Below, piece after piece: positions 1 to 8,889 of a stretch of DNA of 64,000 nucleotides. The notes under the pieces were generated by a model. The model ran no database searches and was not told the origin of the DNA. It saw only the letters and a list, made by a program, of their open reading frames with translations. Position numbers and translations under genes: made by a program. The stretch is taken from NCBI RefSeq assembly GCF_003014475.1, contig NZ_PYGJ01000002.1:62001-126000 (forward strand), given 5' to 3'. The DNA is from Shimia abyssi. Its GTDB lineage: Bacteria; Pseudomonadota; Alphaproteobacteria; Rhodobacterales; Rhodobacteraceae. The stretch's first letter is position 1. Each line of letters opens with the position of its first letter.

Positions 1-96
1 GTCACTCGATCCTGGCGATCGCTGTTCCGTTTCCACCTGATTTGAGAGGGCTTCGTGCTTGCGTTTCAGTTCTTCCAGGTGTGCGCTTACGCTCAT
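1..96 (-). CDS. DUF465 (YdcH-like) small protein, partial
   Basis: The first 32 codons are visible; the rest lies beyond the window edge. The start ATG (complement of 94-96) is preceded by an AGGAG ribosome binding site. The N-terminus MSVSAHLEELKRKHEALSNQ is charged and helix-forming and matches the start of short DUF465/YdcH-type proteins, which are usually 55-80 residues and common in Rhodobacterales. Their function is unknown to me. Family placement is by recalled similarity only. Confidence 0.7.
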   Translation of the reverse strand, partial: MSVSAHLEELKRKHEALSNQVETEQRSPGSSD

Positions 97-262
97 TCGG
101 TATCTCCTCTCAGATTAAAACAACTTGGACAGTCCAGCACAATTCTCGCCACCTGTCACGCTGCAGTTGCATCAAATTTGTGACAGCAAGAGGAATATTG
201 CCGATCATTTCCGCACAGATGCCGCGCTCAGCCGCCGCCACGCACCTCCATTCGCCAACAAG

Positions 263-305
263 AAACGCCCGCCGCGCACCTGCAAAAGTCGCGACGGGCG
301 TTTTT
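263..305 (-). terminator. Rho-independent terminator-like hairpin after the phosphate permease gene
   Basis: A 9-bp stem (AAACGCCCG at 263-271 pairing with CGGGCGTTT at 295-303) encloses a GC-rich loop that can itself pair. It lies about 40 bp downstream of the stop codon of the minus-strand permease. T-rich sequence flanks both sides (TTTTT on plus, TTTCTTG on minus), so it may work in both directions. Confidence 0.55.
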
Positions 306-342
306 CACAAAACCATATACCCGAATATTTGGCGCAGGTTTT

Positions 343-1827
343 CTAGGTCATCACGGTCGTGATCACGAAAAAGATCACAGCCGACAGAACCGCTGCAGCG
401 GGCACCGTAATCAACCAGGCCGCAATAATTGTCAGGAAATGCGACCGTCGCACCAATTTGCGCCGTCGGCGTTCTTCACGCGAATACTGGGTGCGCTCTG
501 GCATCGTTTGCCGCGTCTTTGCAATCCGGCGCTCCGCATCCCACTCGCGGAAAAAGCCAACACCAAATACCGCACCGACCGCGATATGTGTCGAACTCAC
601 CGGCAGCCCCAACCAGCTGGCCACGATCACCGTGATCGCCGCCGAAAGTGCGACACAATAAGCGCGCATCGGGTTCAGTTTGGTAATCTGCCCCCCCACC
701 ATGCGGATCAGTTTTGGACCAAACAGTAACAAACCAAAGGAAATTCCAAAGGCACCTATAACCATCACCCACAGCGGGATAGACACGGCTGCAAGGAACC
801 CTCCGGTATTAGAAGCCTGCACAATAGCCGCAAGCGGACCAACCGCATTGGCAACATCGTTTGCACCGTGGGCAAAGCTCAGCAACGCCGCTGACACCAC
901 CAGAGGAATGCCAAACAGCACTTTCAGCGACTTGTTGCGATTCTCCAGCCCTTCCGACTGCTTACGGATAACAGGGATCATCACCAGCCAGATCAATACA
1001 CCAATCGCCGCACCAATCATCAAAGATGTCGGCAGGTCGATCTTGATGATCTTTTTCAGACCTTTTAGCGCCAGATAAGACGAGAACGCTCCGCCCATAA
1101 TCCCGACCAAAACCGGAACCCAAACGCGCGCCGCGGCAATCTTGTCGTCGCGATAGATAATGCGCGACTTGATCAACGCCAGGAACATGGCCGCAATGAC
1201 CCCACCCAAAACCGGCGAAATCACCCAACTGGCAGCAATCTTGCCCATCGTGGGCCAGCTCACAGCGGCAAATCCTGCCGCCGCGATACCGGCGCCCATA
1301 ACACCACCCACAACCGAGTGTGTGGTTGAAACAGGTGCGCCCACCCATGTGGCCAGATTAACCCACAATGCCGCCGACAGCAGCGCCGCCATCATCGCCC
1401 AGACAAACACCGTCGCCGTCCCCATGCTCTCAGGGGCAATGATTCCCTTGGCAATTGTGGACACAACATCACCACCAGCGATCAACGCCCCGGCGCTCTC
1501 GAAAATCGCCGCAATGGCAATTGCGCCCCCCATTGACAGGGCGTTCGCCCCCACGGCCGGGCCCATGTTGTTGGCAACGTCATTCGCCCCGATATTCAGC
1601 GCCATATAGGCCCCAAGACAGGCCGCTATGACCACGATCATGGTATTATTGGCTTCGCCAAAAAATAACATCGCCGCCAGACCGGCAAGTACAACAAATA
1701 CCAATGCAACCCCAAGGCCAACCATGGGTCGCCCGATTGCACCGGTAGCAACTTCAAGTCTGGAAAAACGGCGAAGATCGCGATCCAGGGTTTCTAGGTG
1801 GCGTGGATCGCCCGGTTGGTCAGCCAT
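343..1827 (-). CDS. PiT-family inorganic phosphate transporter
   Basis: A 494-residue inner-membrane permease that should import inorganic phosphate (as a metal-phosphate complex or with a cation). The two inverted PiT repeats are clear: GANDVANNMGPAVGA near residue 102 and AHGANDVANAVGPLAA near residue 320, each followed by hydrophobic helices. A soluble N-terminal extension of about 35 residues precedes the first membrane segment. The ATG has an AGGGA site about 7 bp upstream. No DUF47/PhoU-like partner, often paired with PiT genes, lies next to it, and I see no convincing Pho box upstream. The family call is firm; the exact substrate is inferred. Confidence 0.93.
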   Translation of the reverse strand: MADQPGDPRHLETLDRDLRRFSRLEVATGAIGRPMVGLGVALVFVVLAGLAAMLFFGEANNTMIVVIAACLGAYMALNIGANDVANNMGPAVGANALSMGGAIAIAAIFESAGALIAGGDVVSTIAKGIIAPESMGTATVFVWAMMAALLSAALWVNLATWVGAPVSTTHSVVGGVMGAGIAAAGFAAVSWPTMGKIAASWVISPVLGGVIAAMFLALIKSRIIYRDDKIAAARVWVPVLVGIMGGAFSSYLALKGLKKIIKIDLPTSLMIGAAIGVLIWLVMIPVIRKQSEGLENRNKSLKVLFGIPLVVSAALLSFAHGANDVANAVGPLAAIVQASNTGGFLAAVSIPLWVMVIGAFGISFGLLLFGPKLIRMVGGQITKLNPMRAYCVALSAAITVIVASWLGLPVSSTHIAVGAVFGVGFFREWDAERRIAKTRQTMPERTQYSREERRRRKLVRRSHFLTIIAAWLITVPAAAVLSAVIFFVITTVMT

Positions 1828-1941
1828 TGGTGATGTCCCTCGATATTTGGAACGTCCTTAAGGGCAAGCGGGCCGACTAATCAACTACGCAGTTTGTACC
1901 AAGGCGAGATCGAGCAAAAATGTCTCATGGCGCCCCGGGCG

Positions 1942-2694
1942 CTACCCCCAGCTCAACTCCGCGCCTTCGCGCAAAACCGCCCGGATTTCGGGCCGATAAC
2001 TCTCTTGATCGGCGGCATGGGTCGCACCATCATGCATCACCACACCAGAATGAAGCCGAAACGCCGCCCGCCCACCTTTGCGACCACGCACCAGCACCAG
2101 ACCCGCCTCGCGCCCCTCTCGCGCCTGCAACGGCAACACCTCGACCGAGCCCAACCGCCCGGAAATTGAGGCGAGCAAATCCGGTAGCCGCTCGGCCCGA
2201 TGGATAAACGTGGCGTAACCCTTGGGGGCCAATCTCTTGGCAGCCACCTCCACCCACTTGTCTAACGGTGTAGCCTCGCCCATCGCCACCTCTCGCCCCG
2301 CATTTGCCGCCGCGGTGCTGGCTGCCCGGTCAAAATAAGGTGGGTTGGCCATCACATGGTCAAAACTCTCTTGCCTAAGCGCTCCCGGTAACGCTGCCAG
2401 ATCCGCCACCGCAATTCGCGCGGCGATGCCATTGCACTCTGCATTTAACTCTGCCAGCGCCGCATAATCCGGTTGCAGCTCGACGCCGGTCAAAACCACC
2501 CCCGGCACACGCGCCGCCAAACAGAACATTGCCGTGCCGACACCACAGCCCAGCTCCAGCACACGCTCGCCTGTCTTTGCCGTAACCGACGCGGCCAATA
2601 GCACCGGGTCAACGCCCGCGCGATACCCGCGCTGGGGCTGTGAAATACGCAACCGCCCGTCCAGATACCCGTTTTCAGTGGTCTTTACGCTCAT
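1942..2694 (-). CDS. SAM-dependent methyltransferase of the TrmN6 (tRNA1Val adenine-N6) type
   Basis: A 250-residue class I methyltransferase. The SAM-binding loop VLELGCGVGTAMFCLAARVP is near residue 45 and the NPPY catalytic motif (MANPPYFDR) near residue 115, which marks N6-adenine or N5-glutamine methyltransferases. The N-terminal GYLDGRLRISQPQRGYRAG stretch resembles YfiC/TrmN6, which modifies A37 of tRNA-Val. The ATG overlaps the DUF2007 stop by 4 bp (ATGA), so the two are translationally coupled. The target could differ from tRNA1Val. Confidence 0.8.
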   Translation of the reverse strand: MSVKTTENGYLDGRLRISQPQRGYRAGVDPVLLAASVTAKTGERVLELGCGVGTAMFCLAARVPGVVLTGVELQPDYAALAELNAECNGIAARIAVADLAALPGALRQESFDHVMANPPYFDRAASTAAANAGREVAMGEATPLDKWVEVAAKRLAPKGYATFIHRAERLPDLLASISGRLGSVEVLPLQAREGREAGLVLVRGRKGGRAAFRLHSGVVMHDGATHAADQESYRPEIRAVLREGAELSWG

Positions 2695-2912
2695 CCAGGT
2701 CGGCCCAAGTCGATACCGTTGTCCAGCATGACAACCTCGGCCGCCTGCAACAAATCGCGGTGCACCATCAATCGGCGCGGAAAAATTCCGATGGATCCTT
2801 CCAACACGCTCATATTTACGTCCATTTCAAAGCAGTCTATACCCTCCCCCCGAAGCAGGGCTGTGGCAAATGCGATGATCGTCGGGTCGTTACTGCGCAA
2901 TAGCTCTTTCAT
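2691..2912 (-). CDS. DUF2007 domain protein
   Basis: A 73-residue protein starting MKELLRSNDPTIIAFATALL. The content fits DUF2007, a small PII-like signal-transducer-type fold in which 'I/L-A..AL-L-G-I' is followed by acidic and hydrophobic strands; its role is unknown. The reading frame stays open upstream to 2972, but that extension would run into the divergent polyprenyl synthase start, and the internal ATG gives the standard domain length. It precedes and overlaps the methyltransferase gene by 4 bp. The set prenyl synthase / DUF2007 / methyltransferase is, from memory, a recurrent arrangement in this order. Confidence 0.75.
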   Translation of the reverse strand: MKELLRSNDPTIIAFATALLRGEGIDCFEMDVNMSVLEGSIGIFPRRLMVHRDLLQAAEVVMLDNGIDLGRPG

Positions 2913-2970
2913 ACCGGGGATGTAAGGATAGAGAGCGTCTGTTGTCGACCCCTCTGACAGGAACTTGAGC

Positions 2971-3972
2971 ATGAGTCTCGATCACGCCGCGCGCAAACCG
3001 CACGAAGCCCTCGCCAGCCTGCTGGCCGATGAACTGAATGACGTCAACACGCTCATTACCGAGCGTATGGCCTCCAAACACGCCCCGCGCATTCCCGAAG
3101 TCACCGCCCACCTTGTTGGCGCAGGAGGCAAACGTCTGCGCCCGATGCTGACATTGGCCGCGGCGCGGCTGTGTGGCTATACCGGTCCCTATCACGTGCA
3201 TCTGGCGGCAACGGTGGAATTTATTCACACCGCTACTTTGCTGCATGACGATGTGGTCGACGAAAGCGCCCAGCGGCGTGGTCGCCCCACTGCCAACCTG
3301 CTGTGGGATAACAAATCGTCTGTTCTGGTCGGTGACTACCTGTTTTCGCGCGCCTTCCAGTTGATGACCGAAACTGGCTCGATTGATGTGTTACGCATCT
3401 TGTCCAACGCGTCGGCCACCATTGCCGAAGGCGAGGTGCTGCAACTCACCGCAGCTTCGGATCTGGGCACGGACGAGGGTATTTACCTACAGGTCGTGCG
3501 CGGCAAAACCGCCGCATTGTTTTCCGCAGCGACCGAGGTAGGTGGCGTTATCGCGGACGCTGACCCGGCCCATGTGCAGGCGTTGTTTGATTATGGCGAC
3601 GCGCTTGGGATTGCCTTCCAGATCGCGGATGATCTGTTGGATTATCAAGGTGATACCAAGGAAACCGGCAAAAATGTAGGCGACGATTTCCGCGAGCGCA
3701 AGCTGACCCTGCCAGTGATCAAAGCCGTCGCACAAGCCACCGATGAAGAGCGCGCCTTTTGGGATCGCACCATCGCCAGAGGCCGTCAGGAGGATGGCGA
3801 TCTGGATCATGCACTGGCATTGATGGGCAAATACGACACGCTGACCGCCACACGACAAGATGCACTTGGCTGGGCAGAAAAGGCCAAAACGTCTATCGCC
3901 ACTTTGCCTGAGCAAGAGATTCGCACATTGCTAAACGATATTGCCGATTACGTGGTTGCGCGCCTGAACTGA
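2971..3972 (+). CDS. Polyprenyl diphosphate synthase (octaprenyl/decaprenyl, ubiquinone side chain)
   Basis: A 333-residue trans-isoprenyl diphosphate synthase that elongates FPP with IPP to make the quinone side chain. Both aspartate-rich motifs are present: LLHDDVVDE near residue 90 (first DDxxD) and QIADDLLDY near residue 218 (second DDxxD), with GGKRLRPML near residue 50. I chose the ATG at 2971 over an in-frame TTG at 2965 because an AGGAA site sits 7 bp before the ATG. Alphaproteobacteria usually make Q-10, so a decaprenyl product (DdsA/IspB-like) is likely, but chain length cannot be read from motifs. Confidence 0.92.
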   Translation: MSLDHAARKPHEALASLLADELNDVNTLITERMASKHAPRIPEVTAHLVGAGGKRLRPMLTLAAARLCGYTGPYHVHLAATVEFIHTATLLHDDVVDESAQRRGRPTANLLWDNKSSVLVGDYLFSRAFQLMTETGSIDVLRILSNASATIAEGEVLQLTAASDLGTDEGIYLQVVRGKTAALFSAATEVGGVIADADPAHVQALFDYGDALGIAFQIADDLLDYQGDTKETGKNVGDDFRERKLTLPVIKAVAQATDEERAFWDRTIARGRQEDGDLDHALALMGKYDTLTATRQDALGWAEKAKTSIATLPEQEIRTLLNDIADYVVARLN

Positions 3973-3981
3973 ACCCGGTTT

Positions 3982-4043
3982 GGGGGCCAGCCCCCGTCCC
4001 GGCGGCGCCGGGACACCCCCGAAGTATTTTGGGCGAAATGAAG
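3982..4043 (+). repeat. Dispersed 3'-of-gene repeat, copy 1 (double hairpin plus GAAGTATTT box)
   Basis: It starts 10 bp after the prenyl synthase stop. Two hairpins (GGGGGCCAGCCCCC at 3982-3995, and a second with arms GTCCCGGC/GCCGGGAC at 3996-4014) are followed by CCCCCGAAGTATTTT and GCGAAATGAAG ending at 4043. Three more copies occur in the window. No U-tract follows the hairpins directly. It probably serves transcription termination between the convergent prenyl synthase and ispE genes. Confidence 0.8.
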
Positions 4044-4055
4044 CGGAATGGGCGT

Positions 4056-4868
4056 TTAGCTGAGCGTGCAGTCCTGTACCCACCACGTGGGATGCTTGTC
4101 CGAGAGCTCTTTTGCGGCGCTTGCCGCCTGTGCGCGGCTTCCAAACAGGGCAAAGCAGGTCGAACCGGAGCCGGACATGCGAGTCATAAGAGCATTTGGC
4201 AGGGCGCGCAGCACCGTCAAAACTGTGCCGATTTCTGGTGCGACACTTATTGCAGGGTTCTGAAGGTCATTGCGTTGCTGCGCCAGCCAGTCGACAAATC
4301 CGGTGATACCGGCAAAGCGTGGCAAAGAATGTGCCATGGCAGGGTTGTCTTTCTTCTTTAGGCGCTTGAAAACCTGCGGTGTTGCCACCGGCACCCCCGG
4401 ATTGGCCAGCACTGCAAAAAGTTCGGGCAATCCAGGCACTGCACTCAGATGATCTCCAACCCCTGACATCCGCGCCGCACGCGCCATCACGCAAACCGGC
4501 ACATCCGCGCCTATTTGCAAGCCGCGATCCGCGGGCATACTGCCCACCGCGCGCAATACCGCACCGGCATCTGACGACCCGCCACCAATGCCGCCGCCAT
4601 GTGGCAGGTTCTTTTCCAGCCGCACATGTCCACGCCAACCGGCCAGTTCAGCCGCGCGCCAGACGAGATTGCGCTGATCAACGGGCACTCCCGAGGCAAA
4701 GGGCCCATCTACGTCCAGATGCATCGCTTTGCGTGGGGAGAACCACAGCCGATCCCCGACATCCGCAAAAACAGTAAGTGAATCAAGCAGATGATACCCG
4801 TCTACCCGCTGGTCCGTCACATGCAGTGTCAGATTGATCTTGGCCGGGGCAAATGCCTCAACCGTCAT
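4056..4868 (-). CDS. ispE: 4-diphosphocytidyl-2-C-methyl-D-erythritol kinase
   Basis: A 270-residue GHMP kinase that phosphorylates CDP-methylerythritol in the non-mevalonate (MEP) pathway. The N-terminus AFAPAKINLTLHV and the ATP-binding loop LPHGGGIGGGSSDAG (residues 89-102) are diagnostic; a C-terminal MSGSGSTCFALF glycine motif is also present. The frame is open 38 codons further upstream, but that stretch lies within the upstream TPR gene and lacks kinase features; the ATG at 4868 gives the standard IspE start and overlaps the TPR gene by 11 bp, suggesting co-transcription. It supplies isoprenoid precursors for enzymes such as the neighbouring polyprenyl synthase. Confidence 0.95.
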   Translation of the reverse strand: MTVEAFAPAKINLTLHVTDQRVDGYHLLDSLTVFADVGDRLWFSPRKAMHLDVDGPFASGVPVDQRNLVWRAAELAGWRGHVRLEKNLPHGGGIGGGSSDAGAVLRAVGSMPADRGLQIGADVPVCVMARAARMSGVGDHLSAVPGLPELFAVLANPGVPVATPQVFKRLKKKDNPAMAHSLPRFAGITGFVDWLAQQRNDLQNPAISVAPEIGTVLTVLRALPNALMTRMSGSGSTCFALFGSRAQAASAAKELSDKHPTWWVQDCTLS

Positions 4869-6567
4869 TGGCCACCTGTAAGGGTTCAGCCCCTTCTTCG
4901 GACAACACCGTGTCCAGACCCACTTCAAGTTTGCGCCGGATACGATCTGGCTTGGCCTCTTCCGAGGTTTCGTCATCCACAAAGCTCAGCGCACGACGCC
5001 ACTGAAACTGCGCCTCTAGTGTGCGCCCAACCGCCCAGTACACATCGCCCAAATGGTCGTTCACTACAGGGTCCACCGGCATCAGCTCGGCGGCGCGTTC
5101 CAGATGGCCCACCGCCTCTTCGTAGCGCCCCAAACGGAACAGGACCCAGCCCAGCGAATCCACGATATAGCCGCTGTCCGGACGCGCCGCGACGGCGCGT
5201 TGGATCATATCCAATGCCTCGTCCAGCTTGATCTGCTTTTCCACCAGCGAATAGCCCAGATAGTTCAACACCTGCGGCTGATCCGGGCGCAGTTCAAGCG
5301 CGGCGCGAAAGTCGGCTTCAGCCATATCCCAATCGTCCAGCCGCTCGTGCGAGATTGCCCGCGCATAGTAGATGAACCACTGCCGCTCCTCGGCATCGTC
5401 ATATAGGGCCAGAGCACGATTATAGGCTGCGACCGCACCCGCAAAATCCCGTTCTTGGCGCAGCAGATCGCCCAATGCTGTATGCACCACCGGCAAATCA
5501 GCATGGCTGCGCGACAATTGCTCCAGAACCTCGATGGCGGCGTCGGCCTTGCCCGAAACACGCAGCGCCTCGGCCCGACCCATTTCAGCCGCATGGAATG
5601 ACGGGTGGTCAGCTGGAACACGTTTCAGGACCTGTGTCGCCAATTCATAGCGGCCCAAAATTTCCAACAACTCTGCGCTCAGCAACACGGCTTCGATATG
5701 ATCAGGGCGCAGAAATTCGGCAACGCGCACGTAAAGCAGCGTGTAGTCGGCATTCGCCTCGTTCTGGAGCGCACTTGCGAGCGAAAAGAAGACCTCGGCC
5801 ACACCGTCGGCGGCACTTGTGACTTGCGAGAACGGCAGTATATCGCCTGCTTCCAGCTGATCCCGCATCAGGCGCAAGGACGGATCCAGATCAGACCCAA
5901 ACGCCTCGTCCAGCCGCGCAATCGCATCCGGGTTGCGCTCCAACTGGCTGAGTATTTCCACTTCGGCCATGATTGCACGGCGCGTCGATTCCAGCCCCTG
6001 AAGCCCGCCGTTTTCGAACACTTCATAAGCGCCTTCAAAGTCACCAACAGACGCCAACGCAAGCGCGCGGTGATACCCCGCAAAACCGGCCAGCCCCTGC
6101 TCCTTGGAGACGTCGTCAAATGCGGCCAGCGCCTCGGACATGGCACCGCGGCCAATCTCGGCCCATGCCAACATCAGACCGTCCACAAGTGGCCCAACTT
6201 TTCCATCACCGCGCAGCTGTTCAACCAGCTCGGAATAGGCACCGTCACGCACCTTGTCGGCGGCCGTCACCATATTGGCCAACTGGCTGCTCAGGCCATC
6301 TGCCTGCATCTTGCGCGCAATCGGCATCGCGCGGTCCAGTTCGCCCAGTGCGAGATAGGCCAGCACCGCATTTTCCAGCAGCACCGGATTGCCCGGATCG
6401 CGCGTCAACGCCTCGCTGTAATACCGCGCGGCGGCGGAGTAGTCGCTGTTGATCGTGGCCTGTCGCGCCGCAAGATACGCCCCCGACAATCCTTGCGCCA
6501 TGGCTGGCACGGAAACAGCAGCCACAAGGGCCGCAAGCGTTGCAGTTCGAATGAATGAAAACGGCAA
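4858..6567 (-). CDS. Exported tetratricopeptide-repeat protein
   Basis: About 569 residues with a signal peptide (MPFSFIRTATLAALVAAVS then PAMAQ, cleavage after AMA) and TPR-like helical pairs through most of the length, e.g. YNRALALYDD, DFRAALELRPDQPQVLNYLG and VVNDHLGDVYWAVGRTLEAQ. It should be a periplasmic or outer-membrane-associated scaffold; no partner can be named. I place the start at a TTG (6567) because GAGGAG lies 7 bp before it and it yields a clean signal peptide; the frame opens earlier at a TTG at 6597 that lacks such a site. Its last 11 bp overlap ispE, an order I recall as common in Rhodobacterales. Confidence 0.85.
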   Translation of the reverse strand: MPFSFIRTATLAALVAAVSVPAMAQGLSGAYLAARQATINSDYSAAARYYSEALTRDPGNPVLLENAVLAYLALGELDRAMPIARKMQADGLSSQLANMVTAADKVRDGAYSELVEQLRGDGKVGPLVDGLMLAWAEIGRGAMSEALAAFDDVSKEQGLAGFAGYHRALALASVGDFEGAYEVFENGGLQGLESTRRAIMAEVEILSQLERNPDAIARLDEAFGSDLDPSLRLMRDQLEAGDILPFSQVTSAADGVAEVFFSLASALQNEANADYTLLYVRVAEFLRPDHIEAVLLSAELLEILGRYELATQVLKRVPADHPSFHAAEMGRAEALRVSGKADAAIEVLEQLSRSHADLPVVHTALGDLLRQERDFAGAVAAYNRALALYDDAEERQWFIYYARAISHERLDDWDMAEADFRAALELRPDQPQVLNYLGYSLVEKQIKLDEALDMIQRAVAARPDSGYIVDSLGWVLFRLGRYEEAVGHLERAAELMPVDPVVNDHLGDVYWAVGRTLEAQFQWRRALSFVDDETSEEAKPDRIRRKLEVGLDTVLSEEGAEPLQVANDG

Positions 6568-6779
6568 GAAAGGGCTCCTCAATGCGGCGTTCCACAAAAC
6601 CTAGTGGTCTGCTGAGCAACACGCAATGCCACCTTCCGGCAAATGCCGCCCAATTGCCTCCTGATTTGATGACGTTTTTGGCAAAGCCACCTTAGTAGCG
6701 CCAAAAGCAGGCAAGCATCCGCCCATAGGCCGCGATGATGAGTCCGCAATGCTCCACACACGCTGTTGTAGCGTTGGCA

Positions 6780-7727
6780 TCAAATGTGCCAGCGGAACTT
6801 AGTTTCTGCCTCTGAGAGGTCCCACAGTTTGGTCATGACTGCCTTGTCATAAGCATACGGCTCCAGAGTTCCTTTGCCGACTGGACCAACCCACTCCATG
6901 CGCCCCGTCGGACCAAAAAGCGCGCGCTGCTCCGGTCCAACTTCGGTGGCGCACATCACCTCTGGATAGGCCCCCTTTTGCGCTGACTGCACCATTGGGG
7001 ACAGTGACATGAGCCCAAAAACAAACCTCGACAACCGGCTCCCACTGGTTTTGATCAGCGATGTCGCCGAAGAACCGGGATGGCAAACATATACTTCGAC
7101 AGTTTTGCGCGCGGCCCTGATCCGATCTTGTAGTTCATAGGCAAACATCATCTGCGCCAACTTGCTCTGGCTATAGGCGGGATTGGCGCTGTAATTCCTG
7201 TCCCAGTTCATGTCTTCGAACTGAATTGTCCTTATCCCCATTTTGTAGCCAAGGCTGGCCACAATCACGATCCGGCCACTAGCCGCTTCGATGCGGTCAA
7301 ACAGCATCCCGCACAAAACAAAATGGCCGTAATGGTTGGTGCCAAGCTGGCTTTCATGACCATGCTTCGTAAAGGTCTGACTGGGCACCTGCGCAATCGC
7401 GGCATTACAGATCAGGGCATCAATCCGGCGAACAGTCTCGCGCAGTTTTGCCGCAGCGCTGCGCACGCTGTCGAGATCCGCAAGGTCCATGCGAACAAAG
7501 CTCACCTCTGCATCTTCACCAAACTCATCTCTCAGCAAATCTAAAGCAGCGCTCGACTTTTCGGCGCTGCGGTTGAGCATCACCACCCTTGCGCCTTTCG
7601 ACAATAAAATCCGCGCGGCCTGAAAACCCGTACCGGCGTTTGCCCCAGTGATGAGAAAGGTCTTGCCCACAAGTTGCCCAAGGCGTTCGGGCGTCCAGCC
7701 CATCGGGCCAAATTGAGTATCTGCCAT
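6780..7727 (-). CDS. Short-chain dehydrogenase/reductase (retinol-dehydrogenase-like)
   Basis: A 315-residue classical SDR. The cofactor loop TGANAGTG (residues 28-35) and the catalytic YSQSK tetrad motif are present, with NAA (CNAAI) between them. The NRS after strand 2 suggests NADP(H). The extended C-terminus resembles WW-domain oxidoreductase/retinol dehydrogenase-like SDRs; the substrate is unknown. The start ATG is chosen for AAGGGGA 8 bp upstream and for the normal distance to the Rossmann loop. It is divergent from an AraC-type regulator with a 153-bp shared intergenic region, so that regulator probably controls it. Confidence 0.85.
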   Translation of the reverse strand: MADTQFGPMGWTPERLGQLVGKTFLITGANAGTGFQAARILLSKGARVVMLNRSAEKSSAALDLLRDEFGEDAEVSFVRMDLADLDSVRSAAAKLRETVRRIDALICNAAIAQVPSQTFTKHGHESQLGTNHYGHFVLCGMLFDRIEAASGRIVIVASLGYKMGIRTIQFEDMNWDRNYSANPAYSQSKLAQMMFAYELQDRIRAARKTVEVYVCHPGSSATSLIKTSGSRLSRFVFGLMSLSPMVQSAQKGAYPEVMCATEVGPEQRALFGPTGRMEWVGPVGKGTLEPYAYDKAVMTKLWDLSEAETKFRWHI

Positions 7728-7880
7728 TTCATTGGTCCCCTTGAAGTCGACATTCGCTTCAATCCATGACCAACAAATAACTCTCACTTTCAGCAAAAAA
7801 CAGGCGACATCATCGCAAATACTTGCCTGATCGTCTCAACTACGTTGCATGGTTTCGCGTTATGCATCTAAGTTACCGAC

Positions 7881-8774
7881 ATGATCCAAGAGCAAATCAA
7901 ACACATTATCCAAAACCGGACACTCCGCGACGGCCTTATGGAGACCGGCATCAACGGTGTACAGATTTTTCGCGCAACTCAGGCCATGCCATGTGTACCC
8001 GCAGTCTATGAACCCAGCGTAATCGCCATCGCAAGCGGAACTAAGGAAGCAGTGCTCGGCGGTGCGCGGTACGTGTATGACAACAAACAGTATCTGGTCT
8101 GCCCTCATTCCATGCCGGTCAAAGCCGGAACACCCAACGCATCACCAAATGCCCCGCTTTTAGGTGTCTACATTTCACTCAACCCGCGCGTGATGCGTGA
8201 ATTGGCAATCGAAATGGAAAACGCTGGCGGCGCAATATCCACGGCGCGAGACCGCCCCGTATCAAACGGGATCAAATTGGCACATTGGGACAGCACGTTC
8301 TCTGACGCACTGTTTCGACTGCTGCAATTGGGCGATAGCGAAACGGATACCGCCGTTTTGGGCCCCACCAGGTTGCGCGAGCTGTATTACGCCATCCTAA
8401 AGGGAGAAGCCGGTGCATTCGCGCAACAGGCATTTGGCGCTGGCAATGCCATCTCTCGGTCCATCGCACATGTTTCCGCCAATCTGAACACTCCGATTTC
8501 GATCGACGACATGGCCACCCGCGCGGGCATGAGCCGCGCCGTGTTTCACCGCAAATTCAAACAAGCCACAACCATGTCACCCATCCAGTTTGTGAAATCG
8601 ATGCGCCTCAACACCGCTGCGGCAAAAATTGCAGAGGGCCTGACCGTTAACCAAGCAGCCTTGGACGTTGGCTACATCAGCCCATCTCAATTCAGCCGCG
8701 AGTTTAAGCGCCTGTATGGCCAGTCTCCAAAACACTGGAGCGACGCACAACACACCTCGATGGCAACCGTGTAG
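7881..8774 (+). CDS. AraC-family transcriptional regulator with AraC_N domain
   Basis: A 297-residue regulator. The N-terminal half (residues about 20-160) looks like the AraC_N ligand-sensing domain (IFRATQAMPCVPAVYEPSVI), and the C-terminal 95 residues form the double helix-turn-helix (IDDMATRAGMSRAVFHRKFK, then AALDVGYISPSQFSREFKRL). It is cytoplasmic and DNA-binding. It is transcribed divergently from the SDR gene, its likely target. The ligand is unknown. Confidence 0.9.
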   Translation: MIQEQIKHIIQNRTLRDGLMETGINGVQIFRATQAMPCVPAVYEPSVIAIASGTKEAVLGGARYVYDNKQYLVCPHSMPVKAGTPNASPNAPLLGVYISLNPRVMRELAIEMENAGGAISTARDRPVSNGIKLAHWDSTFSDALFRLLQLGDSETDTAVLGPTRLRELYYAILKGEAGAFAQQAFGAGNAISRSIAHVSANLNTPISIDDMATRAGMSRAVFHRKFKQATTMSPIQFVKSMRLNTAAAKIAEGLTVNQAALDVGYISPSQFSREFKRLYGQSPKHWSDAQHTSMATV

Positions 8775-8795
8775 CCCAGCTTTAACATTGCCGCC

Positions 8796-8826
8796 AAAAA
8801 AAGCCCCCGCAGTCTTCTGCGAGGGC
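8796..8826 (-). terminator. Rho-independent terminator of the ETF-QO gene
   Basis: GCCCCCGCAG (8803-8812), loop TCTT, then CTGCGAGGGC (8817-8826) form a 10-bp stem with one mismatch. Read on the minus strand it is followed by seven Ts (8796-8802). It lies about 60 bp after the ETF-QO stop codon and also separates it from the convergent AraC gene. Confidence 0.85.
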
Positions 8827-8889
8827 GTAAGATGTTGGTTCTTCAGTGGCCTTTCAATCAGAGCGTTAAACGCTCCGACAGCACCAGTA

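Noticed and set aside
1828-1941. Pho box upstream of the PiT permease
   Set aside because: No pair of CTGTCAT-like direct repeats could be recognised.
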